Below are positions 1-10,369 of a stretch of 64,000 nt of DNA, one piece after another (positions within the stretch are counted from its first letter, which is position 1; every line of letters begins with the position of its first letter). The DNA is from Rhodeus uyekii (Eukaryota > Chordata > Actinopteri > Cypriniformes > Acheilognathidae). The DNA lies in assembly GCA_037043235.1 (NCBI GenBank), contig JAWRVZ010000038.1, positions 996,001-1,060,000 on the forward strand, written 5' to 3'. The notes beneath the pieces were generated by a model, which did no database searches, had not been told where the DNA came from, and was given only the letters and a program-made list of their open reading frames with translations. The translations under genes were made by a program, and so were the position numbers.

Positions 1-887
1 TGCGTGTGAAGGATCTCCTCGGCCTGAAGACCGGGAAGAGTGCACCTCTCACGTCTGTGTGGAGTGGCTCACCGGCACCTGGGGGAAGGTGCGTTTACTG
101 ACACTTATATATTTATTCTAACCTCTTTAATGTGGAACAATTATCTAAAATTGTGTATAGCTCATTGTTTGATATCTGGATATTTTAATATAATTGGCAT
201 AAACCGGTAACCAGTACAGCAGATTTAATAAAAATGTGGTATTGATGATTACCAATGAAAAAAACATTTCAGTCTACTATTATAAACAAATATTTTTATA
301 TTCTGTGGACTCATTGGTATTTTTTATGTTTTTGAAAGAAGTCTCTTCTGCTCACTAAAATATTATTATTACTTAAAATAACTATTTTCTATTTTAATAT
401 ATTTTAAAATGTAATTTATTCCTGTGATGACAAAGCTGAATTTTCCTCCGGTCTTCAGTGTCACATGATCCTTCAGAAATCATTCTAATATTTCTTCTTA
501 TTATCAGTGTTGAAAACTTCCACAGTTTTTGTGGAAACCATGGCAAATTTTTATTTAAAAAAATCTTTTGTGACATTTTATTGCAATGTCCTATATTAAT
601 TGAGATTAACATTTGTATTTTTAAAAATACATTTGTAATGTTGAAAACAATTGTACTTTTATTCAGTGAGGAACTTAATTCAGGCAGGACTTGATTTTCT
701 TTTTCTTTGGAATTTGATTGAATTGTGACGTATTAAATTGGGTTAAAATTGCAATGTACTGTAGTTTAATATTTAATAGCAAAGATTAAAAAAGTAAAAC
801 TAATAATACAAAAATATTGACCAGTAACAGAAAAAACAAAACAATTTATATATATATATATATTTTTTTTTTTTCTTCTATATTATA

Positions 888-929
<42 letters not shown>

Positions 930-948
930 TAATATAGAAAAAAAAAAT

Positions 949-979
<31 letters not shown>

Positions 980-1160
980 TATTTTTTAAGTATATTTAGG
1001 ATATTTTATATTATAAATGTTTTATAATAAAAAAATAAAAAAATAATTCTTTAACTGCCCGGTATTTTTTATTATCAGTTTTGCTTAAAAACAAAGGCAT
1101 ACTAAAAATGTTCTTTAAAATTAAGGTCTATGAAAAAAAAAATACACTTCATAATATTTT

Positions 1161-1216
<56 letters not shown>

Positions 1217-3634
1217 ATATTATGATAAAAAATATATATTCTAATTATATTAGAATTAAAATATACTCACTTATACAATCACATAAAAAAATTCACATCA
1301 TTCGTCAAACAGCCATACTCAGTTTTATGTGTAGTGGCAGAGCAGCTGCATTTGTTGAACTCCTCTTTGCATATGCTGTCATGCTGTGGTTTTAATGTGT
1401 TCTGCAGTGCACGGGTCGCTGTCTGGGGCCTGCGGTGGCCACACAGAGCAGAACGGTGTCATGCAGACACTTCAGCAACTCCACGTCCAAAACATGTGAC
1501 CCAAAAGAAAGGTGCCAGACTCGTTGTGTGATATTTAGCGTCACTTACTCTCACATGCAATGTGTTATATTTCACGATCTGATTCCCAAACACCTCTCAG
1601 GCCTTCATCCGTGAGGAACTGCTCATCCGAGATGTGTGACGCGCACTGGAAGGTGTTACCGTGGAGGACGTGTACCGTGGCGTGCGGCAGCGGCTTCCAG
1701 TCCCGCCGAGTGGAGTGCGTCCATCGGCAGAACAAAAAATCTCTCCCCGACCAGCACTGCGCCTGGCAACGGCGGCCTGTTACCTGGCAACACTGCAACA
1801 TCACGTCCTGTGGCAGTAGGTCTCTTAGTTTTAGCTCTGAAACCCCTCGTTATAAACCAGGAGTGTCAGTGCAGTTCGAAAGATGTTTGCCCTTGCTCGA
1901 CACCATTAGAGCGTTCATGTTTTATTAGGGAAAATATTACCGACCTGAGGGTGAAATGCATTGGCTTGTTCGGTCGCTCTTGTAGAGCTGCTGTTTGTCT
2001 GGTTTTTTTAAGAGGTTAACACAACGTCCCGAGAGAACTTGCTCTTGTTCGTCAGGATTTCTTTTCTTTTAAGCTAATTCAGGAATTCTGTCTGTCCAAA
2101 CATCTGCTTTTTGTTCTTCACTCTTCTGAGCTGAAACTTAATGAAAATTTTTTTGTGTCACCTAACTTGTTTTTATTAATATTTAATATTTAAACACTAG
2201 TAAATGAACTTCTTATATTGCATTTAGAGTGGGAAGCTGCAGTCAAACTAGACTTTGAGCATGCAATGTTGCCTCACACACTGCAGTGAACACGATCATA
2301 TCACACTCTTTTTCATAAACGATAAATCACTAAAAACAAATGATAATACATTTAAAAAGTGCTCTGCAAACCTGCCGTTTCAATCTCTGACCTTTAGAGC
2401 CTCTATTCAAATGACTTTGTGCTATGCGAATTTGCAAGCCAGAGTTTACCTAACTTTACTTTTCTGATATCTCGTGTTCCCATGTTTATAGACGTCAATG
2501 AGGCATATGTCCCAAAATTCATTACAATAAAATGTGCGACTTTTCAATACAAGATCAGGGACCAGTTACATAAACGTAGCCACTATGTTAAGACTGTGTG
2601 TTAAACAAGGAGTAAATAGTCTTGCTTTTCCAATTCAGATCATTCCAAAATAACCTTTTACATACCTGACTTTAAAAAGATGATTCAGACTAGTCTAGTC
2701 TAAGCCGTTTATGCAACTTTCCACAGGTGGACAAAGCAGGACAAACAGGTGTTTCACAGATTATAGTGTGTAGTTTAGCGCAACTGAACAATATAACTAA
2801 TTAATTAGCATTCAAGACCTGAACTATTTTATTTTAGGACACAAGTTCCCTTCCGTATACAGTAAATAAAAATACTTTAAATATTTCACCTGAATGAAAT
2901 ATATATTAATAGCTATTAATAATTTGTATTAATGATATAACATAATATACTATTATTACGGTTTATTAATAATAAAGACATAAAAGAGTCGGTCACACTA
3001 ACTATTAACTACAACTTTTGACTCAATAAACTCTGTTTATAATAATTACTGTTTGTTAATAGTTAGTTAGGTAGTTGTTAATCTATGTATTGGGAAGGAT
3101 AATATTAAGGGATATAGAATATGGCCCTGCAGAATAAATAATTAATATGTGCTCTATAAGTTCTAATAATCAGCCAATATCCTAGTAATATAAAAAGCAA
3201 CTAGTTAATAGTGAGAATTGGACCCTAAACTATTAATAAGAATGACTGCATGTTCAGAAATGTCATTATTAATTATCTTTTCATGGGTAAATTTGTTTTT
3301 GTTAACTAGTTATCAGTTAATTCAGTTAAATGTGAAAAATGTATTGAAATGTTATTGTTTACAAATGTTTTAGTTTAAATAACTTCTGTTTTCTTTTCAT
3401 TTATCTAGGTTAGTCTATGTTTTAATGTTAACGTTCGCATTATTAGCTGATTCACGTGTGAATTGTGCATTTGAAAAGAATAATTTATCACTTTGCTTTG
3501 TGTGTATATCTGTAGGTGCGTGTACGGACAGAACCCACTACTGTCCTGTGGTGAAACGTCTCAAGCTTTGCCCTGTGGATCTATACCGGCAACGCTGCTG
3601 CCAGACCTGCTCACAGGACACTAGCGCCACCTAG
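1..3634 (+). CDS. adamtsl3: ADAMTS-like protein 3 (C-terminal exons, partial)
   Basis: This is the 3' end of a secreted extracellular-matrix glycoprotein of the ADAMTS-like (punctin) group, which lacks a protease domain. Four spliced exons join in frame: 2-88, 1408-1511, 1601-1815 and 3516-3634 (TAG). The translation shows the end of one thrombospondin type-1 repeat (WGKCTGRCLG, later CDPKER...NCSSEMC), then a second repeat (LPWRTCTVACGSGFQSRRVEC ... WQHCNITSCG), then a PLAC domain with six cysteines (CTDRTHYC ... LKLC ... RCCQTC). TSR-TSR-PLAC at the C-terminus, and the LKLC...RCC...TC spacing, match ADAMTSL1 and ADAMTSL3 as I remember them. I prefer ADAMTSL3 because the human gene lies in 15q25 with EFL1 and SAXO2, which are the neighbours here. 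The 5' part, including the Ig domains, lies before the window. ADAMTSL1 is the alternative. Confidence 0.8.
2..88 (+). CDS. adamtsl3: adamtsl3 exon (partial at window edge)
   Basis: The open frame encodes the end of one thrombospondin repeat and the start of the next (C-x3-SPRPEDREEC ... EWLTGTWGK). It ends at a GT donor at 89-90 in phase 0. The upstream boundary is outside the window. Confidence 0.7.
416..700 (+). repeat. Dispersed AT-rich cyprinid-type repeat, copy 1
   Basis: It shares phrases such as TTCAGTGTCACATGATCCTT and TTTTTGTGGAAACCATG with segments at 5462-5850, 21085-21330, 37610-37860 and 52840-53000. The family is recognised by this mutual similarity. I cannot assign its class. 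Confidence 0.6.
847..1214. repeat. (TA)n microsatellite cluster
   Basis: Alternating TA runs at about 847-863, 891-925, 946-975 and 1163-1214 are separated by T- and A-rich DNA. Confidence 0.95.
1408..1511 (+). CDS. adamtsl3: adamtsl3 exon, thrombospondin repeat
   Basis: The acceptor TTCTGCAG precedes CTGRCLGPAVATQSRTVSC. The GT donor at 1512 leaves phase 2. Joining to 1601 restores an unbroken TSR (CDPKERPSSVRNCSSEMC). Reading through instead gives an in-frame extension with no family match. Confidence 0.75.
1601..1815 (+). CDS. adamtsl3: adamtsl3 exon, last thrombospondin type-1 repeat
   Basis: The exon carries the canonical TSR signature W..C...CG.G...R.V.C and ends in NITSC. Acceptor is CTCTCAG and donor is GTAGGT at 1816, leaving phase 1. 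The downstream exon supplies the remaining two bases of a serine codon. Confidence 0.78.
2556..2725. mobile_element. Short inverted-repeat element (MITE-like)
   Basis: The ends are imperfect inverted repeats: ACCAGTTACATAAACGTAGC near 2559, and the reverse-type sequence TAAGCCGTTTATGCAACT near 2701. No coding capacity. Confidence 0.45.
2988..3232. mobile_element. Non-autonomous element with TAGTTAATAGT motifs
   Basis: It begins GGTCACACTAACTATTAACT and ends AATAGTGAGAATTGGACCCT. This resembles a widespread fish non-autonomous DNA element. A partial relative is at about 28795-28860. Classification is from memory. Confidence 0.45.
3516..3634 (+). CDS. adamtsl3: adamtsl3 terminal coding exon, PLAC domain
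   Basis: The PLAC (protease and lacunin) domain has six cysteines in about 33 residues, followed by a short tail and TAG at 3632-3634. Acceptor is TATATCTGTAG. Confidence 0.8.
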
Positions 3635-4102
3635 TGAGCACCAGAGGCCAAACTAACCAATGCCCTTTTCAGTCACCGCACTGATTGTCTCTCATAATAC
3701 AGAATATTGTTTAAATCGTGCAACCCCTTGGACGCCTGTAGTGTATGGACTGAAAGATGTCTACTGGTGGCAGACGAGTGTTTTCTGGATTACATTTCAC
3801 TGGATACTTCCCCACAATCATCAGAAGTCCAAAGAGAAGATTTTGAGATTTGAGACTTTACCGGCTCTCTTTGCAGATCTCATTTTATTTTGCCCTGAAC
3901 GTGATATTGTATGTGTATTTTAATTTAAGAGACATGCATTTCCTCTTTTGGATTTGAGGACAATCTTATTGGACCATTCACCTATGTGAAGGTAATCAGA
4001 ATAAAAGCATCTAGAGTGTACGTAATGCACTGATACTAATAATATCAGTTGTACACAGCTTGAAGTATTAAGAGAGACACAATAAAATAAAAAAGGCCTA
4101 CC

Positions 4103-4830
4103 TTAAAGTCAACATGAAATGTTAAAGTCAACATTTTGACACTTCAGAGTGAAACAGGATATTCAAAGAAAAATGAATATACGATTAGATGGTTAGAGCT
4201 CGATTGGATGGTGAATAGAGTTAAAGAAATACAAAGGATTTTGTGGGGTGCTTCTCAAACGGAAGACTGTCTCAATTTGAAGGAACCTCGTTTCCCGTCT
4301 TTCATTTTGCTCGTTTTGAAGGACGCATCAAGTGTATTCCTTAAATCACCCACAATTCTTTGCACACATTCCAATTTATGAAAAAGGAGTCGGCACTGAG
4401 CTCGTCTGAGAAAAAAAGAGAAAAGAGATTGAAGATCTTTTGTTTTGGTGTAAATTGATCACTCACATTAATAGAAAGCCAGTTAATATAAATTGTATTA
4501 ATAATTAAAAAATTAATCTGGGGGCGAGAACACATGTGACGTACTTATGCACACTTAATAGACATTCTCATTCTAGCGTTCAGTGCTGAGGAGTCGTCTA
4601 GCCTACAGTCCATCCGAAGGGCTGAACTAGGTATGACACAGCTTTCCATTTGAGAAGCACCCGTGATGTCAGCCAAAAACAAAAATTGTTGCAGAGGGGG
4701 AGTAAGGTATTATTGCTATTTTTGATATACAGTATTTGGAATAACATGCACTGATAAATTGTGCACAATAAGAGCTGTAGCATATTTTGAGAAAGTAAAA
4801 AGGGTTCGATTTGTTTTCATGTTGACTTTA
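4103..4830. mobile_element. Inverted-repeat element, TTAAAGTCAACATGAAA ends
   Basis: The left end, TTAAAGTCAACATGAAA at 4103-4119, is the near-perfect reverse complement of TTTTCATGTTGACTTTA at 4814-4830. About 730 bp long with no transposase frame, so probably non-autonomous. Confidence 0.65.
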
Positions 4831-5461
4831 TTATTAGGGCACAGAATGTATGACAGAAAACCCGCTGACTGATTGAAATGGCATAAAAGTGCCATAAAAG
4901 TCACATTTCTCTAGCCGTCTTTTAGATGTACGTTTTGTGTTCGAACAAAGTGCTGCATTGTAAAATATGTCTTGTATATAATGTGTTTTAAGTGCAATAT
5001 TGTACATTGAGTGTAGAAAGTTTGGATTTTATTTTCTTACATCTTGGTTTAGTTTGTCTTTATTACCCATATTTAAGATGAAATACAACTCAGATCTACG
5101 TACTTATAGCACCTGAAGTGGATTTTCCATATCTCTAATATAATGGTTTCCTACTGGCCTTTATGCATGCATTTTACTTACATCAACAAATGTTCTACAT
5201 AAGCCACTCACAGAATTTATCCATGAATTTAATCCATTGCATCTTATTGCTATGTGGAGAAAGCATCGCTACGTGACTTGGTTAAGGAAGTGCTAGTTTT
5301 GGTACTATTCATGTCAGTATAACAAGCAGTCTATGTGATACAAATACAATAAAATACAGTTTTACCAATCACTTTATATATCTTCGTAATTATTGATTGT
5401 ACATTGTGTAACACTATCAAATGTGTAATGTTTTAAGTGTGCTTTATGGGATTAGCTATGC

Positions 5462-5850
5462 TTTCATTCTAAAGGCTGCATTTATTTGATCAAAAATACA
5501 ACAAAAAAATAACTGTTTTCTATTTTTTCAGCATCATTACTCCAGTATTCAGTGCCACATGAAATGTCAGAAATCATTCTAATATTTTCCGGGTTTTTTT
5601 GCTAAAACAAAAAAAAAATCCTATTATTATCAATGTTGAAAACAGTTGTGCTGCATAATATTTTTGTGGAAAAAATTATTTATTTTTAAAATATTATATT
5701 ATTTTTTTCCCTCCCCAGGAATCTTTGATACATAGAAAAATCAAAAGAACACCATTTATTTGCAATTTAGATTTTCTGTAATACTATAAAGTCTTTGCTA
5801 CACTTTTGATCAATTTAATGTGTCCTTGCTGAATAAAAGTATACATTTAA
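5462..5850 (+). repeat. Dispersed AT-rich cyprinid-type repeat, copy 2
   Basis: Starts GCTGCATTTATTTGATCAAA and ends TGTCCTTGCTGAATAAAAGT. It is the most complete copy of the family in the window. Confidence 0.65.
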
Positions 5851-5989
5851 AAAAAAAGTTATAGTAAAATGGTGGCGTATATATGAATAATGTTGATTTT
5901 ATGTATATAGATTGACATATTATAGTACTTGCACTCCATGATTCATTTCGCAATATGGTTCATATCCTATATAGTTATAGAGTAGTTCC

Positions 5990-6205
5990 CTTTCTAGGGA
6001 TCTCGAGCTGCGTCACAAAGCGCTAGAGCGTTCCCATAGCGTTCCCTCTCAGAGAACTATGGATACATACGTAACCTGAGACGTTCCCTTTCTAGGGAAC
6101 TAGAGCTGCGCCACAAAGCGCTATGGGAACGCCCTAGCGCTTTGTGACGCAGCTCGAGTTTCCTCTCAGGGAACTATGGTTACATACGTATTCTGAGACA
6201 TTTCA
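5990..6205. repeat. Tandem palindromic repeat block
   Basis: Two related units each carry GTTCCCTTTCTAGGG, GAGCTGCG(T/C)CACAAAGCGCTA and CTCTCAG(A/G)GAACTATGG(A/T)TACATACGTA. GAGCTGCGTCACAAAGCGCTA near 6005 reappears inverted near 6137-6157, so the block can fold into long arms. Similar units are common in fish genomes. Confidence 0.7.
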
Positions 6206-6386
6206 TCCTACTGAAAATCAAAAAGTATCCAAAATTGTAAAATACACACAATCCATGTTTTCTGCAAGGTAGTTTGACCTATTGACCCGCAAATCATTAC
6301 ATTTCCCCATAGGATTACAGTAAATAGAGAGATCCTTTTGTATTCTAGTTTGTGTCACCTTTTATAGAAATATCATGATGACTTTC

Positions 6387-7357
6387 TTAAGCTCTCAAGA
6401 CCATTTCTTTCGAAGTCTCGATCCTGTCAGCGGATGACATCTTGCGGAAATAACGGTGGCCTTGATCATCGCAATTCTCGAAAACATACCCCGGTGGAGA
6501 CTCGAAACTGGCCGGACACATGCAGATCCTCTTGGGTGTGAACTCTGCGCGGTACATGGTCTCGTTCTGTAGGGGAGCATCAGTTCGCAGTGGTGCATTT
6601 TGGGGCTTGAAGCTGAGACTAGGCTGGGCTTCATGCTGGATGAAATGGGCCTTGAAGGTGGTCAGATCTTCCATTTTCCCACTGGCTCGCCGGATTTCCT
6701 CTTGCTTCCGGATTATGCTTTGACGTTGCGCCACCCACGGCTGGAAGTCGTCCCTCATGGTGGTGTTGGCCTGGAAGGGCTTGGAAGACTTTGTGGGAAG
6801 TAAGAAGGGTTTAGCGGAAATGAAGGGTTGGATTTGGTGGGTGATGTAGTCGGTGTGCGAGGTGGTTGCCATGTCCATTTGTGCCGTGGGACTCGTGTAC
6901 TCTACCGATTTCTGCACCTGCCGGAGAGAGACGGGCCACTGCTGGAAATGGTCACGGAATTCTGTGCTGCTTTGGAAGGGCTTGTTGGAGGCCACTTTGA
7001 CATGCTCGGGTTTGCAGCTTTTGGGCGTCTGACTCGGCAGGCCTAGGAAGTCTTGTCGGTGTGTCGTGAGGTCTTGGAAAGGAACATTGCTGGGTTTGTA
7101 CTCTTCTGGCGGTTTAAAATAACGGGCTTCTAGAGCGTGTGGTACATATGAGAGCTTGTTGCTGGTCAGGTTTTCAAAAGGAGCATCGGATATCTTGGCT
7201 ATGTTAGAGGGCTTGTAGCTCTCACGCGGCGCCAGGCCTCGGTGGACGAAATCATCCTGGAATGTGGTGGAATTCCCAAACTTTGCAGTCGGAGGTTGAT
7301 ACGTTGTATCGGGCTTCGTTAATTCTCGTCTGCTGATCTCCCATGGACGAAAATCCT
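6387..7357 (-). CDS. saxo2: saxo2 exon 4 (terminal, repeat array)
   Basis: 971 bp, residues 141-463, TAA at 6389-6387. The acceptor TTTTTAG precedes EDFRPWEISRRE. The open frame extends upstream to an ATG near 7370, but that ATG lies before the splice acceptor, and splicing to exon 3 restores a repeat (TYTEDFRPW). So this is a terminal exon, not a separate gene. Confidence 0.92.
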
Positions 7358-9293
7358 CTAAAAACATCATGCAAAACTTTTAACAAACAAAAGCAGTTAA
7401 GGCCCATTCACACCAAGGACGATATCTATAGAGATAACGATATACCTTATTGTCCCGCATATAACCCGCACCCATAGATTTGTTAACTTTTTCGAAGTTC
7501 ACATTTCGAATTTCGAATGTTGCTCGCATGACGTCCATTATCCATAACTGTTCAGGCTCGTACACAGTGCTTTTGCGCGAAAATCAAACAATAAGAAAAC
7601 AAACACAAGTACCCAGCGGGTTATAAAAATCTGCTATAACCCGCGGGTTATATGCAGGAAAATACGGTAGTTCTAAAAATCTTTCTCAGTATTAAAGAAT
7701 AGCAGGTAACGATAACGCACAGATAAAGGATATTGTTGGAATCACTTTCAGAATGATTTTATCCAGTTGATGAGTGATAAATAAAATGACAATCAAAATG
7801 CTGTAACGTGCTTGAGCATTTAGTGTGACAGACAAGCATGCGCTTTCAATAAACTGACTGACATTGTCCCCTAGTATGAACACTGATATAAATACCTTTA
7901 TTATTATCATTCTTGGTGTGAATGGTTATTATTATAACTCCTTTTTCTGTGTCACATGATCTATCTGATCATGCATCACATGACCTAACTGACCTAAAGT
8001 GTCATTACCTGTATAGGTGGGTATGGTGACCAGTTGCGCATTCATGGCATGTACTCTCTCTTTAGGGCGTGAAGGAACAAATGGTTGCACTTCATATGGG
8101 TTGAAATCGTGTTTATAGGTTGTTCCTAAGTCAATCTCTCCAGGCTTGGGCTTGTACTCTGCCTGCTGCCTCCCAGGGCGGCGGGTGACTGTATACGGGA
8201 TATAGTCCGTCCTGAGAAAACAGTGTTTTAGGTTATATGAAACATTTAGGAGATCACACTTTCCACTTTGATGTGAAAGTTTTAACAGATCCGGTGAATT
8301 GTTAATGTATAAAGCTGTAAATTAGTTCACTGAAGAAGATTTATTAAACACAACTGGCAATATAAACATCTTACATTAAGTTCATTTTTAATTCAAATAG
8401 TCAAGTACTTCGTAATAAATATCTCAGTTCCAGAATGTACCTGAAGGTCGTTGTTCCGTCCATCATGTCCTGATGCGCTTTATACTGCAACTGGGGCTTG
8501 AGGCTCTTGGGACGAGTGTGACCTTTATAGGCAGGATACTTCTCAGAGTACTCTGACAACACATTAGTCTGACTCCCTTTCTTGTAAAGTGTCGTGGGCT
8601 GGTGTGTGCAGCGGTGACGGCTGAAGATAATGGAGAAGCATTTATTTAAAAACAGTAGATGCCTCTAAGAAAACATAAACTCATGTCTTTCACCAATAGA
8701 TTATTCTCAGTAGCCGCAGTACTTTTACTGAACATGTTTGTGTAGTCCAAGGCAACAGCTATACAACAAACTCTGTCACTAACTGTAGTTAAGAGCCTCA
8801 ATCATACACACACACACATACATACATAAGCAAGCACACACACACACACACACACAAGCAAACACGCACAAACAAACACAAGCACGCATGCACGCATGCA
8901 TGCATGCACAAACACAAACACACACACGCAAATATTATTCTCTTATACATTAAAGACTAAGAGAAGACTTTACAGTTAATTATACAGTGTTTAAAAAAAA
9001 TAGGCTAAATTAGCTAAATTAATTACTTGATATTTTCTTCAATAATTTCCTGAAAAATTATGCAATGAGTTAAAATTGAAAACACAAAATAATAAAACAT
9101 TTTTAAATTAAAAGGCATGAAAATAAATGTTAAAGTAATTGCACTTTTCTGTCACTCAAGATTAGTTTGCTTGATATTCCTTCAACCATTTCCCACATCA
9201 ATTATTCACACCATAACTCAACACCATCAACAAACATAAACAAGCATACTCTTACCCACAGCTGCACATCTTACAGATACATAGCCGTGTCAT
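6387..9293 (-). CDS. saxo2: Stabilizer of axonemal microtubules 2 (complete, 4 exons)
   Basis: A ciliary and flagellar microtubule-associated protein of the SAXO/FAM154 family. Such proteins bind axonemal microtubules through short Mn repeats. Exons on the minus strand are 9293-9256, 8620-8441, 8211-8009 and 7357-6387. All junctions are GT-AG, giving 463 residues. The N-terminus MTRLCICKMCSCGRHRC is the family's cysteine cluster. At least ten repeats follow with the pattern T-T-x(2)-D-F/Y-x(3), for example TTYKHDF, TTFQDDF, TTHRQDF, TTMRDDF and TTFKAHF. The C-terminus PPGYVFENCDDQGHRYF resembles the SAXO1/2 tail. ATG at 9291-9293 has A at -3. The head-to-head partner is efl1. SAXO1 is the alternative paralogue; synteny with efl1 favours SAXO2. 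Confidence 0.92.
7401..7925. mobile_element. MITE with ATTCACACCAAG ends, carrying a nested insertion
   Basis: The left end CATTCACACCAAGGACGAT at about 7406 pairs with ATCATTCTTGGTGTGAATG at about 7906-7924. It sits in saxo2 intron 3 and is interrupted by another element at 7445-7667. Confidence 0.7.
7445..7667. mobile_element. Nested TA-flanked element, ATATAACCCGC ends
   Basis: The ends CCTTATTGTCCCGCATATAA and, read from the other strand, CCGTATTTTCCTGCATATAA are inverted repeats flanked by TA. The same left-end sequence recurs near 57076 in a different host element. Confidence 0.7.
8009..8211 (-). CDS. saxo2: saxo2 exon 3
   Basis: 203 bp, residues about 73-140. It carries Mn-type repeats (RTDYIPY, TTYKHDFNPYEV) and a stretch ending IPTYT. 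The donor leaves phase 1. Confidence 0.9.
8441..8620 (-). CDS. saxo2: saxo2 exon 2
   Basis: 180 bp, residues about 13-72. It reads GRHRCTHQPTTLYKKG then SEYSEKYPAY, the conserved SAXO N-terminal region. Splice sites are CAG and GTACAT on the minus strand, with phase 2 in and out. Confidence 0.9.
8808..8935. repeat. (CA)n / GCATGCAC-rich simple repeat
   Basis: CA runs broken by CATA, AAGC and GCATGCAC units in saxo2 intron 1. Confidence 0.9.
9256..9293 (-). CDS. saxo2: saxo2 exon 1 (start codon, Cys cluster)
   Basis: Encodes MTRLCICKMCSC plus two bases of the following glycine codon. The donor, reading GTAAG on the minus strand, is at 9255-9251. Confidence 0.9.
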
Positions 9294-9383
9294 TTTCGTC
9301 GAAATATTGAAGAAAAGGATGAAAAGAAAGGTTTCCTCAGTCACGCTCTCACTGCTTTCCCGACGTTGAGGTGTAAGCGTCCC

Positions 9384-9397
9384 GTTTCCACGGCAAC
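9384..9397. promoter_or_regulatory. RFX X-box-like site
   Basis: GTTTCCACGGCAAC matches the RFX palindrome GTTGCCATGGCAAC at 12 of 14 positions. It lies about 90 bp upstream of the saxo2 start codon, the usual position in ciliary genes. Binding is inferred. Confidence 0.6.
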
Positions 9398-9469
9398 TTG
9401 TGTTTGCGGCGTCCTGGTGACGACGCAGCCTGACGTATGACGCACGACGCATGCGACGATCACGCACAT

Positions 9470-9496
9470 TTACGCTTCCTGGACTAGAGGAAACAT
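9470..9496 (+). other. efl1: Probable efl1 5' UTR exon end
   Basis: A strong donor (GTGAGT at 9497) follows GGAAACAT just downstream of the CpG-rich promoter, and the efl1 ATG exon opens with an acceptor at 10268. A short non-coding first exon spliced here is the simplest model. Its 5' end is not determined. Confidence 0.45.
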
Positions 9497-9869
9497 GTGA
9501 GTATCTGTTGTCAATTCTTATGCTGCTGATGGTAAAGTTTATTTAGCAAATGGTTCGTTGAATATCCGTTGCGTTTTTACTGGCCTTCGCTTTTAAGTGG
9601 CGCGTTATTACATATGTTTGCGGTGAATGTTCAGTTTGTTTAACAGTCTGTTAGTCAGCCTTCATTCTGAGTTGAATAAACGTTGTTTTGAGAAGTTACA
9701 CCTGCTTGCGTCAAACGAGTCTCTGAGTGAGGGAATCTGAGAAGTAATGTGCTGAAATCTTCCAGTTGTCACCAATACACATTTGGCAAACGACTTTAAA
9801 CTCACATTTCACAAATTTATTTTTTGTGGGGGTTGAACTGATAAAATGGATTAACATACTATTATATGT

Positions 9870-9905
<36 letters not shown>

Positions 9906-10268
9906 GTATAAATGAATTTTCTGATACTGCTGTCAGGTCTTTAAGATCATTTTTTATCGGTTCAGGATGTGATATTGTGTCCAAACCTCCACATTTAATG
10001 CTTTACTGTAACTCTAACTCTTTTTTTTTTATGGCAACATAAATTCAAAATAGTTGATGAAAGTGAAGTATTACCAAGAACGTCCTTTATTCCAGGAAAT
10101 TCAAAACGGTTAAAAAACATTTATTAATAGAGTAAAATCTACGGGATAAGGTGCTGAGAACAGCATTTCTTTTAATATATTGTTATATAATGCAATGACG
10201 TTCATATATTTTCATGTCTTTGTACTAATGATCAAGTGATCTTCGTTTTCCATGCCTCTTCTTCATAG
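9497..10268 (+). other. efl1 intron 1 (5' UTR intron)
   Basis: No coding signal. Contains (CA)n followed by (TA)n at 9869-9906. Otherwise unremarkable AT-rich DNA. Confidence 0.5.
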
Positions 10269-10278
10269 AAAGTCAAAA

Positions 10279-10369
10279 ATGGGTCACACGATTTTGGAGA
10301 AGATTATTGCACTGCAGAAGAACACATCACGGATCAGAAATCTGTGTATTCTTGCTCATGTAGATCATG
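10279..10369 (+). CDS. efl1: efl1 first coding exon
   Basis: The acceptor CTTCATAG ends at 10268. The coding part starts MGHTILEKII and ends in the P-loop ...LAHVDH with one base of glycine (phase 1). Donor is GTGAGT. Confidence 0.93.

Larger units (their letters stand above)
89..1407 (+). other. adamtsl3 intron with (TA)n arrays
   Basis: Intronic DNA with no coding signal. It contains a dispersed repeat fragment (416-700) and long (TA)n tracts at 847-975 and 1163-1214. Confidence 0.6.
1816..3515 (+). other. adamtsl3 last intron
   Basis: Non-coding, AT-rich. It holds two inverted-repeat elements (2556-2725 and 2988-3232). No exon is visible between the last TSR exon and the PLAC exon. Confidence 0.6.
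3635..6386. other. adamtsl3 3' UTR and convergent intergenic DNA
   Basis: The region runs between the adamtsl3 stop and the saxo2 stop, which converge. Candidate poly(A) signals AATAAA for adamtsl3 are at 4000-4005 and 4081-4086, with another near 5350. It contains an inverted-repeat element (4103-4830), a dispersed repeat (5462-5850) and a palindromic GC-richer block (5990-6205). Confidence 0.6.
9294..9496. promoter_or_regulatory. Shared bidirectional promoter of saxo2 and efl1
   Basis: About 200 bp separate the saxo2 start codon (9293, minus) from a probable efl1 first exon (plus). The stretch is CpG-rich against AT-rich flanks. It has an X-box-like palindrome (GTTTCCACGGCAAC, 9384-9397), repeated TGACG half-sites at about 9418-9442 and an ETS-like TTCCTGG at 9477-9483. 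No TATA box is evident. Transcription starts are not known. Confidence 0.65.

Noticed and set aside
847..1214. Regularly spaced repeats that could suggest a CRISPR-like array
   Set aside because: These are (TA)n microsatellites with no conserved repeat-spacer structure, in a vertebrate genome.
1636..2019. A 127-codon plus-strand frame overlapping the TSR exon
   Set aside because: It is the wrong frame. The frame starting at 1601 has the cysteine and tryptophan pattern of a thrombospondin repeat and spliced continuity.
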